From Betaproteobacteria bacterium (GTDB taxonomy: Bacteria > Pseudomonadota > Gammaproteobacteria > Burkholderiales > SG8-39), in contig JACPYS010000016.1 in NCBI GenBank assembly GCA_016195915.1, positions 36,680-100,679 of the forward strand: a stretch of 64,000 nucleotides of DNA. The letters are read 5' to 3'. The translations under genes and the position numbers were made by a program. Shown here piece by piece: positions 52,577 to 61,427 of the stretch. Positions within the stretch are counted from its first letter, which is position 1. Every line of letters begins with the position of its first letter. The notes under the pieces were generated by a model, which was given only the letters and a program-made list of their open reading frames with translations, ran no database searches and was not told where the DNA came from.

Positions 52577-53536
52577 TTACTCGAACTTGAGACCCTGTTC
52601 GCGGACCGTCCTGGTCCACGCGTCCCACTGCGTCTTGTGAAATGCCGCCAGTTCCTGCGAGCTCGAGCCGCCCGGCTCGAATCCCTGCCGGTCGAAGTGC
52701 TCTCGCGTGTCCGGACGCGCGAGCACGGCGTTGATCTCCCTGCTCAGCTGCGCGCTCAGGTCGGCGGGCATCTTCGCCGGACCGAAAATCGCTGCCCAGG
52801 GCACGATGCTGATGCCCTGGATTCCCACTTCCGCAGCCGTCGGCACTTCCGGCAGCAGCGGACTCCTCGCCTGCAGCAGCGTGGCGAGCGCCCGAATGCG
52901 GCCGTCTTTCGCGAGCGGGGGAACGCCGGTCCCGGTGCCGAACATCATGTGGATGCGATCGGTCATCAGGTCGTTGAGTGCCGCGGCGTCGCCCTTGTAC
53001 GGCACATGGGCCATCTCCAGCCGGTTCGGCGCGAGCAGCTGCACCGCAGCGAGCAGCGCGGCGCTGTTGCTGCTCGCGTAGTTGAGCTTGCCTGGATTGG
53101 CTCGCACATGTTCCAGGAATTCCGCCACGGATTTCGCCGGCACTTTGGGGCTCAACACGAGGAACATGGTGAAGCGGCCGAGCGAACTGATCGGCGTGAA
53201 GTCCCGGAACGGATCGTAGGGCGGATTGGCGCGCGATGGCACCGCCACCATTGCGGTATTGGTTCCCATGAAAAGGGTGTAGCCGTCGGGCGCCGATTTC
53301 ATCACGGCTTCGGCCGCGATCACGCTCTCCGCGCCCGGCCTGTTCTCCACCACCACCGGTTGTCCGAGCTGCGCCGCGAGCCCCTGCGCGATGATCCGGA
53401 TGGTGACGTCGGCGGCGCCGCCTGGTGGAAAGCCGACGATGACGCGCAGCGGCTTCACAGGAAACTGCCCCGCCGCGGGCAGCGCAACGAGAAACAGGGA
53501 AATGATGCCTGCGAGAAACCGGCAGAGTCCGTCCAT
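52577..53536 (-). CDS. Bug (TctC) family tripartite tricarboxylate receptor
   Basis: 319 residues from ATG 53536 (AAGGAGCGAACTC upstream). Signal FLAGIISLFLVALPAAG, then FPVKPLRVIVGFPPGGAADV, VVENRPGAESVIAAEAVMKS, PDGYTLFMGTNTAMVAVPSR, GKLNYASSNSAALLAAVQLL, HVPYKGDAAALNDLMTDRIH. Complete Bug protein. Transcribed 11 bp behind the DedA-rhodanese gene. No TctA/B nearby. Confidence 0.92.
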   Translation of the reverse strand: MDGLCRFLAGIISLFLVALPAAGQFPVKPLRVIVGFPPGGAADVTIRIIAQGLAAQLGQPVVVENRPGAESVIAAEAVMKSAPDGYTLFMGTNTAMVAVPSRANPPYDPFRDFTPISSLGRFTMFLVLSPKVPAKSVAEFLEHVRANPGKLNYASSNSAALLAAVQLLAPNRLEMAHVPYKGDAAALNDLMTDRIHMMFGTGTGVPPLAKDGRIRALATLLQARSPLLPEVPTAAEVGIQGISIVPWAAIFGPAKMPADLSAQLSREINAVLARPDTREHFDRQGFEPGGSSSQELAAFHKTQWDAWTRTVREQGLKFE

Positions 53537-53547
53537 GAGTTCGCTCC

Positions 53548-54441
53548 TTATGCCTTCCTCGTGACTTCCGCGTACTCGATCCGCAGGCCGGCCAGGATCC
53601 AGGCATCGATTCCTCCGGCGAGCGGCCGCACGCGGTGGATGCCGCGCTCGCGCAACAGCATTGCCACCTTGACCGCGCTGGCTTCGTTGGGGCACGCACA
53701 GTAAACCACGACCTCCCGGTCGTGCGGGATCACGGCAAGCGCGCGCTCGAGATCGTCGATGTCCACAGGCCGCGCACCCGGTATCGTGCGTCCATCGAGC
53801 TCGCGGTGCGTGCGCGAGCGCACATCGAGCACCACCGGTTCTTCGCCCTCGCTCATCATCCGGTAGAGCTCGTCGACGCTGATACGCCCGGTACGCAGTG
53901 TCTTGAGAAAGCGCCACCGATCCCACCAGCGATACGCCACGTAGAGCGCGAGCAGGACTGCCAACAGGATCGCTGCGTTCCCGCCGATATCCGCAAGGCG
54001 GTCGAGCAACCAATCGATCTGTCCGTGGAACAGGACTCCGAGGACCAGGCCCATGCCGCAATACAATACCGCGCCAGCGCCGTTGTAAACGAGAAACGAC
54101 GTCATCCCGAGCCCGAGCGCCCCGGCAACCGGTGGAGCCACGGTTGCCAGTCCCGGCACGAACTTCGCGACCACCAGCGTCGCGACGCCACGTCTCTCGA
54201 ACACACTCTCGGTCTGGCGCACGCAGGAATCGGGCGAGAGCGAAACGCGGCACAGAAGTTTCAGCACGCGGTACCCGTAGCGCCGCCCGGCCCAAAACCA
54301 GGCGAGATCACCGGCGAGGCAGGCAAGGATCGCAACAGCGAGCGCGTAGATGCCGTACATCGGATCGTCGAGCGCCCTCGCGCCGGCGAACAGCAGGACC
54401 GGCAGCGCCGGTATCGGCGCGCCCAGCTGTTCCAGCAGCAC
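53548..54441 (-). CDS. DedA-like membrane protein fused to a rhodanese domain
   Basis: 297 residues from GTG 54441, but family sequence continues upstream in frame (TRFFAEYGLAAIFGF). The likely true start is ATT 54489, which has CCGGAG 8 nt ahead; no ATG or GTG is available there. Residues 1-175: DedA fold (LEQLGAPIPALPVLLFAGAR, VVAKFVPGLATVAPPVAGAL, FLVYNGAGAVLYCGMGLVLG). Residues about 190-295: rhodanese with EPVVLDVRSRTHRELDGRTI, and the active-site loop VVYCACPNEASAVKV where Cys is the catalytic residue. Confidence 0.85.
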   Translation of the reverse strand: MLLEQLGAPIPALPVLLFAGARALDDPMYGIYALAVAILACLAGDLAWFWAGRRYGYRVLKLLCRVSLSPDSCVRQTESVFERRGVATLVVAKFVPGLATVAPPVAGALGLGMTSFLVYNGAGAVLYCGMGLVLGVLFHGQIDWLLDRLADIGGNAAILLAVLLALYVAYRWWDRWRFLKTLRTGRISVDELYRMMSEGEEPVVLDVRSRTHRELDGRTIPGARPVDIDDLERALAVIPHDREVVVYCACPNEASAVKVAMLLRERGIHRVRPLAGGIDAWILAGLRIEYAEVTRKA

Positions 54442-54723
54442 GAATCCGAAGATCGCGGCGAGGCCGTACTCGGCGAAGAATCGGGTAATTTGCTTTCTCC
54501 GGATTGAGGCTGCCTGAGCGGGAGTTTCGCATACAACGCTACTCGTGCATCAAGCCTGAGGCAATCCGACGGCGGCGATCGGCAGGATCAGCATGCACAA
54601 CTTTCCGCAATGTTGATGCTCAGCGCTGCTAGCGGCCACCGCCAGGCGTCATGGGCTGACGATCGTGTGCTTTACACACGGCTTGCGCCCGGCTATTGAA
54701 TTCGCGATTGACTTTCCGCTGAA

Positions 54724-54924
54724 TCAAAAACCCGATGACCAACAGGTCTGCAGCCAGCGCATCGCGCTGGCGACCGAATGCCGCGACTCGGCGCGCCCTT
54801 CGCCAGATCGCTGATGCCGGGCTGCCGCGAAGTCCTTTGCCTGGTTCACCCGGTTGATCTCGGCCAGGTCACCAGGCAGCGCCTCGGCCCCCAGCCACGA
54901 TAGATCTTCGTCTTGGTCTGACAT
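54724..54924 (-). CDS. Small hypothetical protein
   Basis: 66 residues, acidic start MSDQDEDLSWLGAEALPGDL followed by AEINRVNQAKDFAAARHQRS. It follows the 54934 gene by 10 bp. No homology is recognised and the C-terminal half looks poorly coding; it could be a remnant. Confidence 0.35.
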   Translation of the reverse strand: MSDQDEDLSWLGAEALPGDLAEINRVNQAKDFAAARHQRSGEGRAESRHSVASAMRWLQTCWSSGF

Positions 54925-54933
54925 GCGCCGGCA

Positions 54934-55365
54934 CTAGCAATTCACGAACAGGCCGCGCTGTGAAGCGATCGCCGGAGGGCGAATCGCCGGCGTGCGCAAG
55001 TGCATTGCGGTCGCCCCGAAGCTCTCGATCATTTCACTGGCGACGAAGAAAAACTCGTCCAGCTCCACCAGTTCCGGCGTCAGCGCCAGACCGGCCTCGT
55101 TCAAGGCCATGCAATGACAGTGGATCGCATCGCGAATGCAACGCGCGTGCATCGCTCCGTTGACCCGCAGCGGCCGCTGGCTCGTATCGAACGGCGCCCA
55201 GCCCGCGTCGACCTTCTGGACGCGTCCGATACGTTCGTTCGACCAACTCGCGAGATATTCCTGCACGGCATCGACGATCGCGGAGATTGCGTTTGCCTCC
55301 GCCATGAGCCCCAGGTAGTAATCCGTCCCGCTCGGCGCATCGAGAACATATCCGGCCATCGCCAT
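54934..55365 (-). CDS. Hypothetical protein
   Basis: 143 residues from ATG 55365 (GGGAAGGTGTC upstream); longer TTG starts to 55446 are possible. MAMAGYVLDAPSGTDYYLGL, MAEANAISAIVDAVQEYLAS, WAPFDTSQRPLRVNGAMHAR, CIRDAIHCHCMALNEAGLAL. The composition is globular, with no signal peptide. Family not recognised. Confidence 0.55.
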   Translation of the reverse strand: MAMAGYVLDAPSGTDYYLGLMAEANAISAIVDAVQEYLASWSNERIGRVQKVDAGWAPFDTSQRPLRVNGAMHARCIRDAIHCHCMALNEAGLALTPELVELDEFFFVASEMIESFGATAMHLRTPAIRPPAIASQRGLFVNC

Positions 55366-55470
55366 GACACCTTCCCAATTCAGGTCAAGGAAACCTACGA
55401 TCGAATTGGACTCCAGGGAGGTTGAAATTTGTGTAATCGTCTGCAAATCTTTTGTTGTGCCGCAGCAATG

Positions 55471-55611
55471 TCACTGCGGAATCCGCGTCAGCGTTACGCG
55501 GGCTCTGCGCTCCCGTGGGCGGCCGAGATCTGACGCGCCGCCGATCAAATATGCGACGGCGCAGCCAAGCAACAGCCAGATAATCAACCCGATGATCAGA
55601 AAAAGCGTCAT
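55471..55611 (-). CDS. Small single-pass membrane protein
   Basis: 46 residues from ATG 55611 with a perfect GGAGGTCCC upstream. One strong membrane helix MTLFLIIGLIIWLLLGCAVA then YLIGGASDLGRPRERR. Too short for most gene finders; the ribosome site supports it. Function unknown. Confidence 0.55.
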   Translation of the reverse strand: MTLFLIIGLIIWLLLGCAVAYLIGGASDLGRPRERRARVTLTRIPQ

Positions 55612-55864
55612 GGGACCTCCGTTCAATGCGTTCCCGAAGTGGCGACGCAGACACCGCACCGGTAACCGCGTTATCGGCACGGCCGTCGGGAAGCTAAACC
55701 CGGAATAGCGCCCTTATTCGGCCCCAATTCGACGTGGCAATGGGGGCGCGGACTCTTTCATATCCAGCACCAGACGCTTGACGGCATGCACCTTCGTGCG
55801 CCGCATCTACTCGAAGCGGAGAGCGGCCAGGGCCGCCACCGGATTGATCGGGGCGGGCACCACG

Positions 55865-56827
55865 CTACTGCGCCGTGATGCCCACCGTCTTGATCAGGTT
55901 GCCCCAGCGTTGGCTCTCCTCGCGCAGAAAGGCGGCCATCTGCACGGGCGTGGTGTCGAAGGACTCATCGCCCGCCTCGATCAAGCGGCGTTGCACGTCG
56001 GGCATCCTGACGATCTCGGACATGGCCCGCGCGAGCCTCTGCGCCACCGGCGCGGGCGTGCCGGGGGGCGCGACCAGCGCGGTCCACGAAGTGGCGCTGT
56101 AGCCGGGGATCACCTCGGAGATCGACGGCACGTTGGGCAGCTGCGGGTTGCGCTTGGTGCCGCCTACAGCGATGGCGCGCAGCTTGCCCGCGTTGGCGTT
56201 GCGCAGGGCAGAGCTGAAGGCGAAGAAGGTCAGGTCCACCTGCCCGCCCAGGGTGGCCGTCATGGATTCGGCGCTGCCTTTGTAGGGCACGTGGACCATC
56301 TTCACGCCGGCCATGGAGCCAAACAGCTCGGCCGCCAGATGCGGGGCGCTGCCCGCGCCGCTGGAGCCGAAATTGAGTTTGCCTGGATTGGCGTTGGCAT
56401 GAGCGATGAGCTCCTGCAGGTTGTTGGCGGGCACACCGGGATTCACTGCCAGCATGATGTCCTGCAGCGAAACCAGCGCGATCGGCACGAACTGCTCCGG
56501 CTCGTAGCTGAGCTTGCCGTACAGTGCCTTGTTCACCACCAGCGGCGCGGGCTGGGTGAACAACAGGGTGTGGCCGTCCGGCGGTGCCTTGAAGACCGTG
56601 TCCGCGCCGATGTTGCCGGCCGCGCCGGGTCGGTTCTCCACCGTCACCGGCTGGCCGAACTTGTCGCGCAGCTTGACGGCAATCACACGGGCCAGCAGGT
56701 CAGTGCCACCGCCCGCGGCCAGCGGGACGATGATGTGGATCGGCTTGCTCGGGTAGACCTGCGCGGCCGCGGGCGCGGCGAACAGGGCGCAGGCAAGTGA
56801 CACCAGGGCAAGCTGGCGGGTTCGCAT
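55865..56827 (-). CDS. Bug (TctC) family tripartite tricarboxylate receptor
   Basis: 320 residues from ATG 56827. Signal QLALVSLACALFAAPAAAQ, then YPSKPIHIIVPLAAGGGTDL, TVENRPGAAGNIGADTVFKA, PDGHTLLFTQPAPLVVNKAL, GKLNFGSSGAGSAPHLAAEL, HVPYKGSAESMTATLGGQVD. Divergently transcribed from the MetE-like gene with a 76-bp gap. Confidence 0.92.
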   Translation of the reverse strand: MRTRQLALVSLACALFAAPAAAQVYPSKPIHIIVPLAAGGGTDLLARVIAVKLRDKFGQPVTVENRPGAAGNIGADTVFKAPPDGHTLLFTQPAPLVVNKALYGKLSYEPEQFVPIALVSLQDIMLAVNPGVPANNLQELIAHANANPGKLNFGSSGAGSAPHLAAELFGSMAGVKMVHVPYKGSAESMTATLGGQVDLTFFAFSSALRNANAGKLRAIAVGGTKRNPQLPNVPSISEVIPGYSATSWTALVAPPGTPAPVAQRLARAMSEIVRMPDVQRRLIEAGDESFDTTPVQMAAFLREESQRWGNLIKTVGITAQ

Positions 56828-56903
56828 GGTCGTCTCCTCTCCTCACAATCATCACCGGTGCTCTGATATTCTCGCGCACACTGCTCATGAGTGGCACGCT
56901 TGC

Positions 56904-58085
56904 ATGAAACGCAGCGAACGCAAGATACTCACCACCCACGTCGGCAGCCTCCCGCGCCCGCGCGAACTGCTGCTGCCGCTTCACGCGCGGGACTCCGGCG
57001 AGCAATATGATGCCGCGAGCCTTGAGCGCCAGATATCCGCCGCGGTATCGACGGTTGTTCGCAAGCAGGCGGATCTCGGAATCGACGTCATCAATGACGG
57101 GGAGCACGCAAGAGCAAGCTTCGCGACTTACGCGAACACGCGTATCGGCGGACTCGAGCGCGTCATGCGTCCGCCTCGCCATATCGGCCGCGCAACGCGC
57201 GACTCGATCGAATTTCCCGCCGTCTACGAGGAGATGCGAAAGATGTTCGGTGCGCGCCGCGCGCTGACCGGGCGTCCGGAAGATACGGTCTCGCTGGCCT
57301 GCACCGGTCCGATCAGGTACCTGGGGCATGAGCAGGTCAAAGCAGACATCGCGCACCTGAAGGCGGCCACCGCGGGTGTGCCGGCGGAGGAAGTCTTCGT
57401 CACGGCGATTTCGCCGACGAACCTCGAAATGTACTTCGAGAACAAGTACTACAGATCCGAGCAGGAGTATCTGTTCGCGCTCGCCGACGCAATGAGAGAG
57501 GAGTACAAAGCCATTGTCGACGCAGGATTCGTGCTCCAGGTCGACGACCCGAGGCTGATCACGCATTACAACCGGATGCCCGAGATCAGTCTCGAGGAGA
57601 ACAGACGCTTCATCGAGCTGAGGGTCGAGGTCTTGAACCACTCGCTGAGAGGAATCCCTGACGACCGGATACGTTTCCACACTTGCTACAGCATCAATGT
57701 GGCGCCGCGAGTGCACGATCTCGAGATGAAACACTACGCCGATCTGATGCTGAAGGTCCGTGCCCAGGCGTATTCCGTCGAGGCCGCGAATCCGCGGCAC
57801 GAGCACGAGTGGAGAATCTGGAAGGAGATCAAGCTGCCCGATGAAAAAATCCTGATTCCCGGGGTCGTGTCGCATTGTGTCTACCAAGTGGAGCACCCTG
57901 AGCTTGTCGCGCAGCGAATCGAAAGGTTCGCCGGCATCGTCGGACGGGAAAGAGTCATTGCCGGCACCGATTGCGGTTTCGCGTCGGCCAGGGCCGGGGA
58001 TGAGGTTCATCCGGACGTGGCGTGGGCCAAACTGAAGTCCCTTGTAGAGGGCGCAGGCATCGCGACGTCGAGGCTTTGGCGTTGA
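56904..58085 (+). CDS. Cobalamin-independent methionine synthase (MetE C-terminal domain) family protein
   Basis: 393 residues from ATG 56904. TTHVGSLPRPRELL, then GIDVINDGEHARASFATYAN. Zinc site: His and Cys in FHTCYSINVAPRVHD, Glu in a SVEAANPRHEHEW region, Cys in VIAGTDCGFAS. This is the UROD/MetE-like core, without the N-terminal half of true MetE. Such proteins act as methyltransferases or in degradation of methylated or epoxide compounds (for example epoxyalkane:coenzyme M-type), so a methionine role is not certain. Confidence 0.88.
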   Translation: MKRSERKILTTHVGSLPRPRELLLPLHARDSGEQYDAASLERQISAAVSTVVRKQADLGIDVINDGEHARASFATYANTRIGGLERVMRPPRHIGRATRDSIEFPAVYEEMRKMFGARRALTGRPEDTVSLACTGPIRYLGHEQVKADIAHLKAATAGVPAEEVFVTAISPTNLEMYFENKYYRSEQEYLFALADAMREEYKAIVDAGFVLQVDDPRLITHYNRMPEISLEENRRFIELRVEVLNHSLRGIPDDRIRFHTCYSINVAPRVHDLEMKHYADLMLKVRAQAYSVEAANPRHEHEWRIWKEIKLPDEKILIPGVVSHCVYQVEHPELVAQRIERFAGIVGRERVIAGTDCGFASARAGDEVHPDVAWAKLKSLVEGAGIATSRLWR

Positions 58086-58215
58086 GCTGTCCGGTCTGCG
58101 GAGATCCCGGTAGGTACCCGGCAGCACCCGGTGGTAGTCTTCCGGGATGCCGAATGCATGTGCCGGGCGCGGGAACCGGCCCTTTGAACAAACCCAGATC
58201 CGGGAGCAAGTGTAG

Positions 58216-59667
58216 ATGCCTCTATCATTAAAAATTTTCCGCCGCGCCGCGGACCGGAAGAATCTTGTAGGCGAGCGCGTACTTGACGACGAGCGCGTCA
58301 CGGTGGGGCGTGGCGCGACCTGCACGCTGATCCTCGAGGACCCGAACCGGTACCTGTCGCGCCTCCAGGCGGAATTCGAGCGTACCGCGCGAGGCTACCT
58401 GCTCCGGGTGCTGTCCGCTGCCTCGCCGGTCGTAGTCAATGGCGTGTCGTATTCCCAGGGCAGCGAAGTGACGGTTCACGCCGGCGACACCGTTGCGATG
58501 GTGGGGTACGACCTGGAAATCGTGAGTTTGTCCGCGGCCAAGGCGCCGCTGGCGGCGGACTCCCTCTCGGCCCGGAGTGCAACCGGTCCCGTCCAGGCAA
58601 GCGTCCAGAGCACCGGCCCGGGAACGGGACGCGCAAAATGGCTCGCCGCCATTGGCACTGCGGCGGCTGCCGGGGCGGTGGTGCTGGCCCTTTCCTGGCC
58701 GGCAATCAAGGGACTCCTGCCGGAAAGCGCAGAGCAGAAGAAGGCGGAGCAGACGATCGCCAGGCTCGAAGGCGAGGCGAGGTCGATGCTCAAGCTCGTC
58801 GACAGCGATCGGCGCGAGATCAAGGAGGCGACGGCCGCTTCCGGCAGCGAAATCGAGCGAGTCGAGGGGCTGGTACGCTCGACCCGCACGAGCCAGGACC
58901 GCATGGCCTTCGATGCCGCGCTGGGCGAGGCGCGGCGCATGGCCAAGACCTCCATCGGGCTGGAGGAAAAGGTACGCGAACGGGTCGAAGGCGCTTCCGG
59001 CTTGCCGAAGGCCGAAGGAACTCTCAGTGCGGCGGCCACCGCGGCCAAAGGCGGCGACCGGACCGAAGCGATCAGGCTGCTCGAAGCAACGGTGGCCTCG
59101 CTCGCGCAGATGCGCTCGAGGATCGCGGAGGATCGCAAGACGACGCAGGCCGAACTGGAAAAACGCAGGGAAGACCTGCTGAGCGCCGAATCGCGCGCGA
59201 TGGCGGAAGCGGAGGCACGCGCCCGGGCGGAGGCGGAAGCCAAGGCCAAAGCGAAGGCCAGGGCCGAAGCCGAGGCGGCACAGGCCCTCGAAGCAGAGCA
59301 GGTGGCGCAATCGGCACATAACGCGGCGGCGCCCTGCCTTGGAAGACTTTCCGGCACATGGTCGCATCCTTTAGGAGGTACATTGAGCTTTGCGAACAAC
59401 CATGTCACGCGGGATGTGGAGTCACGCAACTACGGAGCGAGCGCGCGGCAGATTACGGTGATGAATGTGTCCTCGTGCGAAAACGAAACCATGACCTACA
59501 AGATCGTGCGGCTCGCGCTCATCGACACGGACAACCCGGGCCAGGCCTATGACAAGACGGAGGCCAATAGCCCCAAGCTTTCCGTCTGGGCGAAGGTCAA
59601 TACCCAGCGCTACGCGATTTCCGACGCCGGATTGCGGTTTGGGAAATACACGTATGCAAGACGGTAG
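58216..59667 (+). CDS. FHA-domain membrane protein with coiled coil
   Basis: 483 residues from ATG 58216. FHA domain at 1-105: RVTVGRGATCTLILEDP, LSRLQAEFER, VVNGVSYSQGSEVTVHAGDT. A single membrane helix at about 140-160 (WLAAIGTAAAAGAVVLALSW) is followed by a long coiled coil rich in Glu/Ala (about 175-380, AEAEARARAEAEAKAKAKAR) and a small C-terminal beta domain (GRLSGTWSHPLGGTLSFANN). An FHA domain reads phosphothreonine, so it fits the Ser/Thr kinase that converges 6 bp away. Confidence 0.85.
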   Translation: MPLSLKIFRRAADRKNLVGERVLDDERVTVGRGATCTLILEDPNRYLSRLQAEFERTARGYLLRVLSAASPVVVNGVSYSQGSEVTVHAGDTVAMVGYDLEIVSLSAAKAPLAADSLSARSATGPVQASVQSTGPGTGRAKWLAAIGTAAAAGAVVLALSWPAIKGLLPESAEQKKAEQTIARLEGEARSMLKLVDSDRREIKEATAASGSEIERVEGLVRSTRTSQDRMAFDAALGEARRMAKTSIGLEEKVRERVEGASGLPKAEGTLSAAATAAKGGDRTEAIRLLEATVASLAQMRSRIAEDRKTTQAELEKRREDLLSAESRAMAEAEARARAEAEAKAKAKARAEAEAAQALEAEQVAQSAHNAAAPCLGRLSGTWSHPLGGTLSFANNHVTRDVESRNYGASARQITVMNVSSCENETMTYKIVRLALIDTDNPGQAYDKTEANSPKLSVWAKVNTQRYAISDAGLRFGKYTYARR

Positions 59668-59673
59668 GGATCG

Positions 59674-60735
59674 CTAGGCGCCATCGCCGCCCAGCGCGGC
59701 AATTCTGCGTTTCGCCTCTTCGACGAATACCCCGCGCGGGAATTGCTCGAGGTAGAGCTTCAGGTCCTCTGGATCGTCGCTGTCCTTGACGTCTTCCCAG
59801 AACTCCTTCTCGGCTTCGCCGCCCGGGGTGCTGCGCGGCGGGGGCGGCGGCGGTATGGCGGGCAGCGGCTTTGCGAGGACTTCGTTGGGGTCCTCCGGCG
59901 GCTTGCCCTCGAGGATGCGTTTGAGCGCATCGCCGAAGTCTCGTGCTCTCTGATACCGCTGCTCGACGTCCTTCGCCAGGGCACGCGCGATGACCCGGTC
60001 GAATTCCGGCGGCACCTGCACGATCGACGACGGCCAGACAGGATCTTCCATGACGATTTTCTGCTGCAACAGAAACTGCGTTCCCTCGAACGGCCTTTGC
60101 CCCGTGAGGAACTGGTAGAAGATGATGCCGGCCGAGAAGATGTCCGATCGCCCGTCCGCCTTCTGGCCCTGGATCTGCTCCGGCGACATGTAGGCAGGGG
60201 TTCCAATCACGGCGCCCAGCCGCGTCGCCTAGGCCGGGTTGCTGGGCTCGGCGAGGCGCGCCACGCCGAAATCGGTGAGCTTGGCGTGCCCGCCGGCGTC
60301 CACCATCACATTGCCCGGCTTGATGTCACGGTGGACGATGCCCGCCGCGTGCGCGAAATCGAGGGCATCGAGCAATTCGATCATCAGGCGGAACGCCGTG
60401 TTGAGGTTGAAGCGCTCGTTGGCGTCGAAGTAGTCCTTGAGTTCCTTGCCCTGGATGTGCTCCATCACGATGTACGCGAGGTCGCCTTCGGTGCCGAAGT
60501 CGTACACCTGGACGATATTGCGGTGGTTGAGCCGCGCCACGGCGCGCACCTCGCGCTCGAAGCGCACCGTAATCATGCGCGCGGCTTCCGCATCGAGCTT
60601 GCGCGTGAGGATGGTCTTGATCGCGACCCTGCGGTCCAGGTTCGGGTCGAGGCCGTCATACACCAGGCCCATCGCCCCCTTGCCGAGGACGCCTACGATC
60701 TGGTAACGGCCAAGCGATTTGAGTTCGTTTTCCAG
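59674..60735 (-). pseudogene. Ser/Thr protein kinase interrupted by an in-frame TAG
   Basis: The kinase domain is complete on both sides of one stop: GVLGKGAMGLVYDGLDPNLD, VAIKTI (ATP Lys), HRDIKPGNVMV, DFGVARL, then TAG at 60229-60231, then IGTPAYMSPEQIQGQKADGR-like. The stop falls in the activation loop and nothing else is lost. The C-terminus is Pro-rich (PAIPPPPPPRSTPGG) with EKEFWEDVKDS and LKLYLEQFPRGVFVEEAKRR. No ATG exists upstream: a stop lies at 60750 and the first codon fitting the family is CTG 60735. If read through, about 353 residues. Convergent with the FHA gene. Confidence 0.75.
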
Positions 60736-60835
60736 TTTGCAAGTCCGAGTGCGCTAGCCTACAGGCAATAGTAAAGCGTCTTGCGGCACGAGTGAAATCG
60801 AATAATTCACGCAAACCCGCCCAAAGGAGCCGTTC

Positions 60836-60931
60836 ATGTCGATCTGCATTGTCCCGGACAACACCATTCACGAACCGGGGAAGTGCGAAGAGTACATGCG
60901 TGCGGTCACTGACGGAGATACCGAACCCTAA
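60836..60931 (+). CDS. Very short ORF before the toxin-antitoxin remnants
   Basis: ATG 60836 with AAAGGAG 6 nt upstream; 31 residues (SICIVPDNTIHEPGKCEEYM RAV). No match recognised. Its 3' end overlaps the start of a decayed antitoxin copy, so it may be a remnant rather than a gene. Confidence 0.25.
   Translation: MSICIVPDNTIHEPGKCEEYMRAVTDGDTEP
60907..60925. repeat. 19-bp direct repeat, copy 1
   Basis: CACTGACGGAGATACCGAA here and again at 61409-61427. In both places it is followed by the start of a HigA-like reading frame, showing that the two antitoxin copies share an origin. Confidence 0.7.
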
Positions 60932-61119
60932 AGAAACTGCCCCCCATTCACCCCGGCGAACTACTCGTAGAGTCAAGGCCGATGCAAGGCGATCACCCTC
61001 GGCATTTGCTGCCGCCCGCGGAGGTAAAGAACATCGAAGAAGCGAAGCTGGTTTCTGTCGTCGGTGATCTGATCGAGGCTTATGAAATAGCTCACGAACC
61101 CGAGCGTAGACAAGGATAA
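60925..61119 (+). pseudogene. Decayed HigA-like antitoxin (start codon lost)
   Basis: 65 codons beginning ACC where the intact copy has ATG: KKLPPIHPGELLVESRPMQG, then AEVKNIEEAKLVSVVGDLIE and AYEIAHEPERR. The start is HigA-like, the end resembles the COG5499 antitoxin LVEAYE...H segment. It is a chimera or a heavily reduced copy of the downstream higA. Confidence 0.55.
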
Positions 61120-61125
61120 GCGTAG

Positions 61126-61395
61126 AACTGCTAGCCGGAGTTTTCGCAAGGGTCGACCGCCTCTCCTTCGGAACATTTGGCGACTGGAGAGCGGTGGGCG
61201 ATGGCGTATGCGAATTGCGGATTCACCTCGGGGCAGGGCATCGGTTTTTTCGCTCGCCACGGCCAGACCGCCGTGATTCTGTGGTGCGGCGGCGAGAAGC
61301 AATCACAGGACTCGGACATCAAACGGGCGAAGAGATACTGGAATGACTATCAAACGAGAACCAAGAATCCTGCCGCAAGGCCCGAAAGACGTTGA
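61126..61395 (+). pseudogene. Frameshifted RelE/Gp49-type toxin
   Basis: First frame: ARVDRLSFGTFGDWRAVGDG, VCELRIHLGAGHR; after a T-run at about 61250 the next frame gives FFARHGQTAVILWCGGEKQS, QDSDIKRAKRYWNDYQTRTK. The pattern RL..G..GD...VG.GV.ELRI...GYR.YF...G..v.lL.gGdKssQ..DI..A..yW.dy is the phage Gp49/addiction-module killer family. One T too many in TTTTTT explains the shift. The N-terminal half is missing. It directly precedes higA. Confidence 0.65.
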
Positions 61396-61408
61396 GATCG
61401 TGGATTGC

Positions 61409-61427
61409 CACTGACGGAGATACCGAA
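61409..61427. repeat. 19-bp direct repeat, copy 2
   Basis: Second copy of CACTGACGGAGATACCGAA, immediately at the start codon of the intact higA (ATG 61427). Confidence 0.7.
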
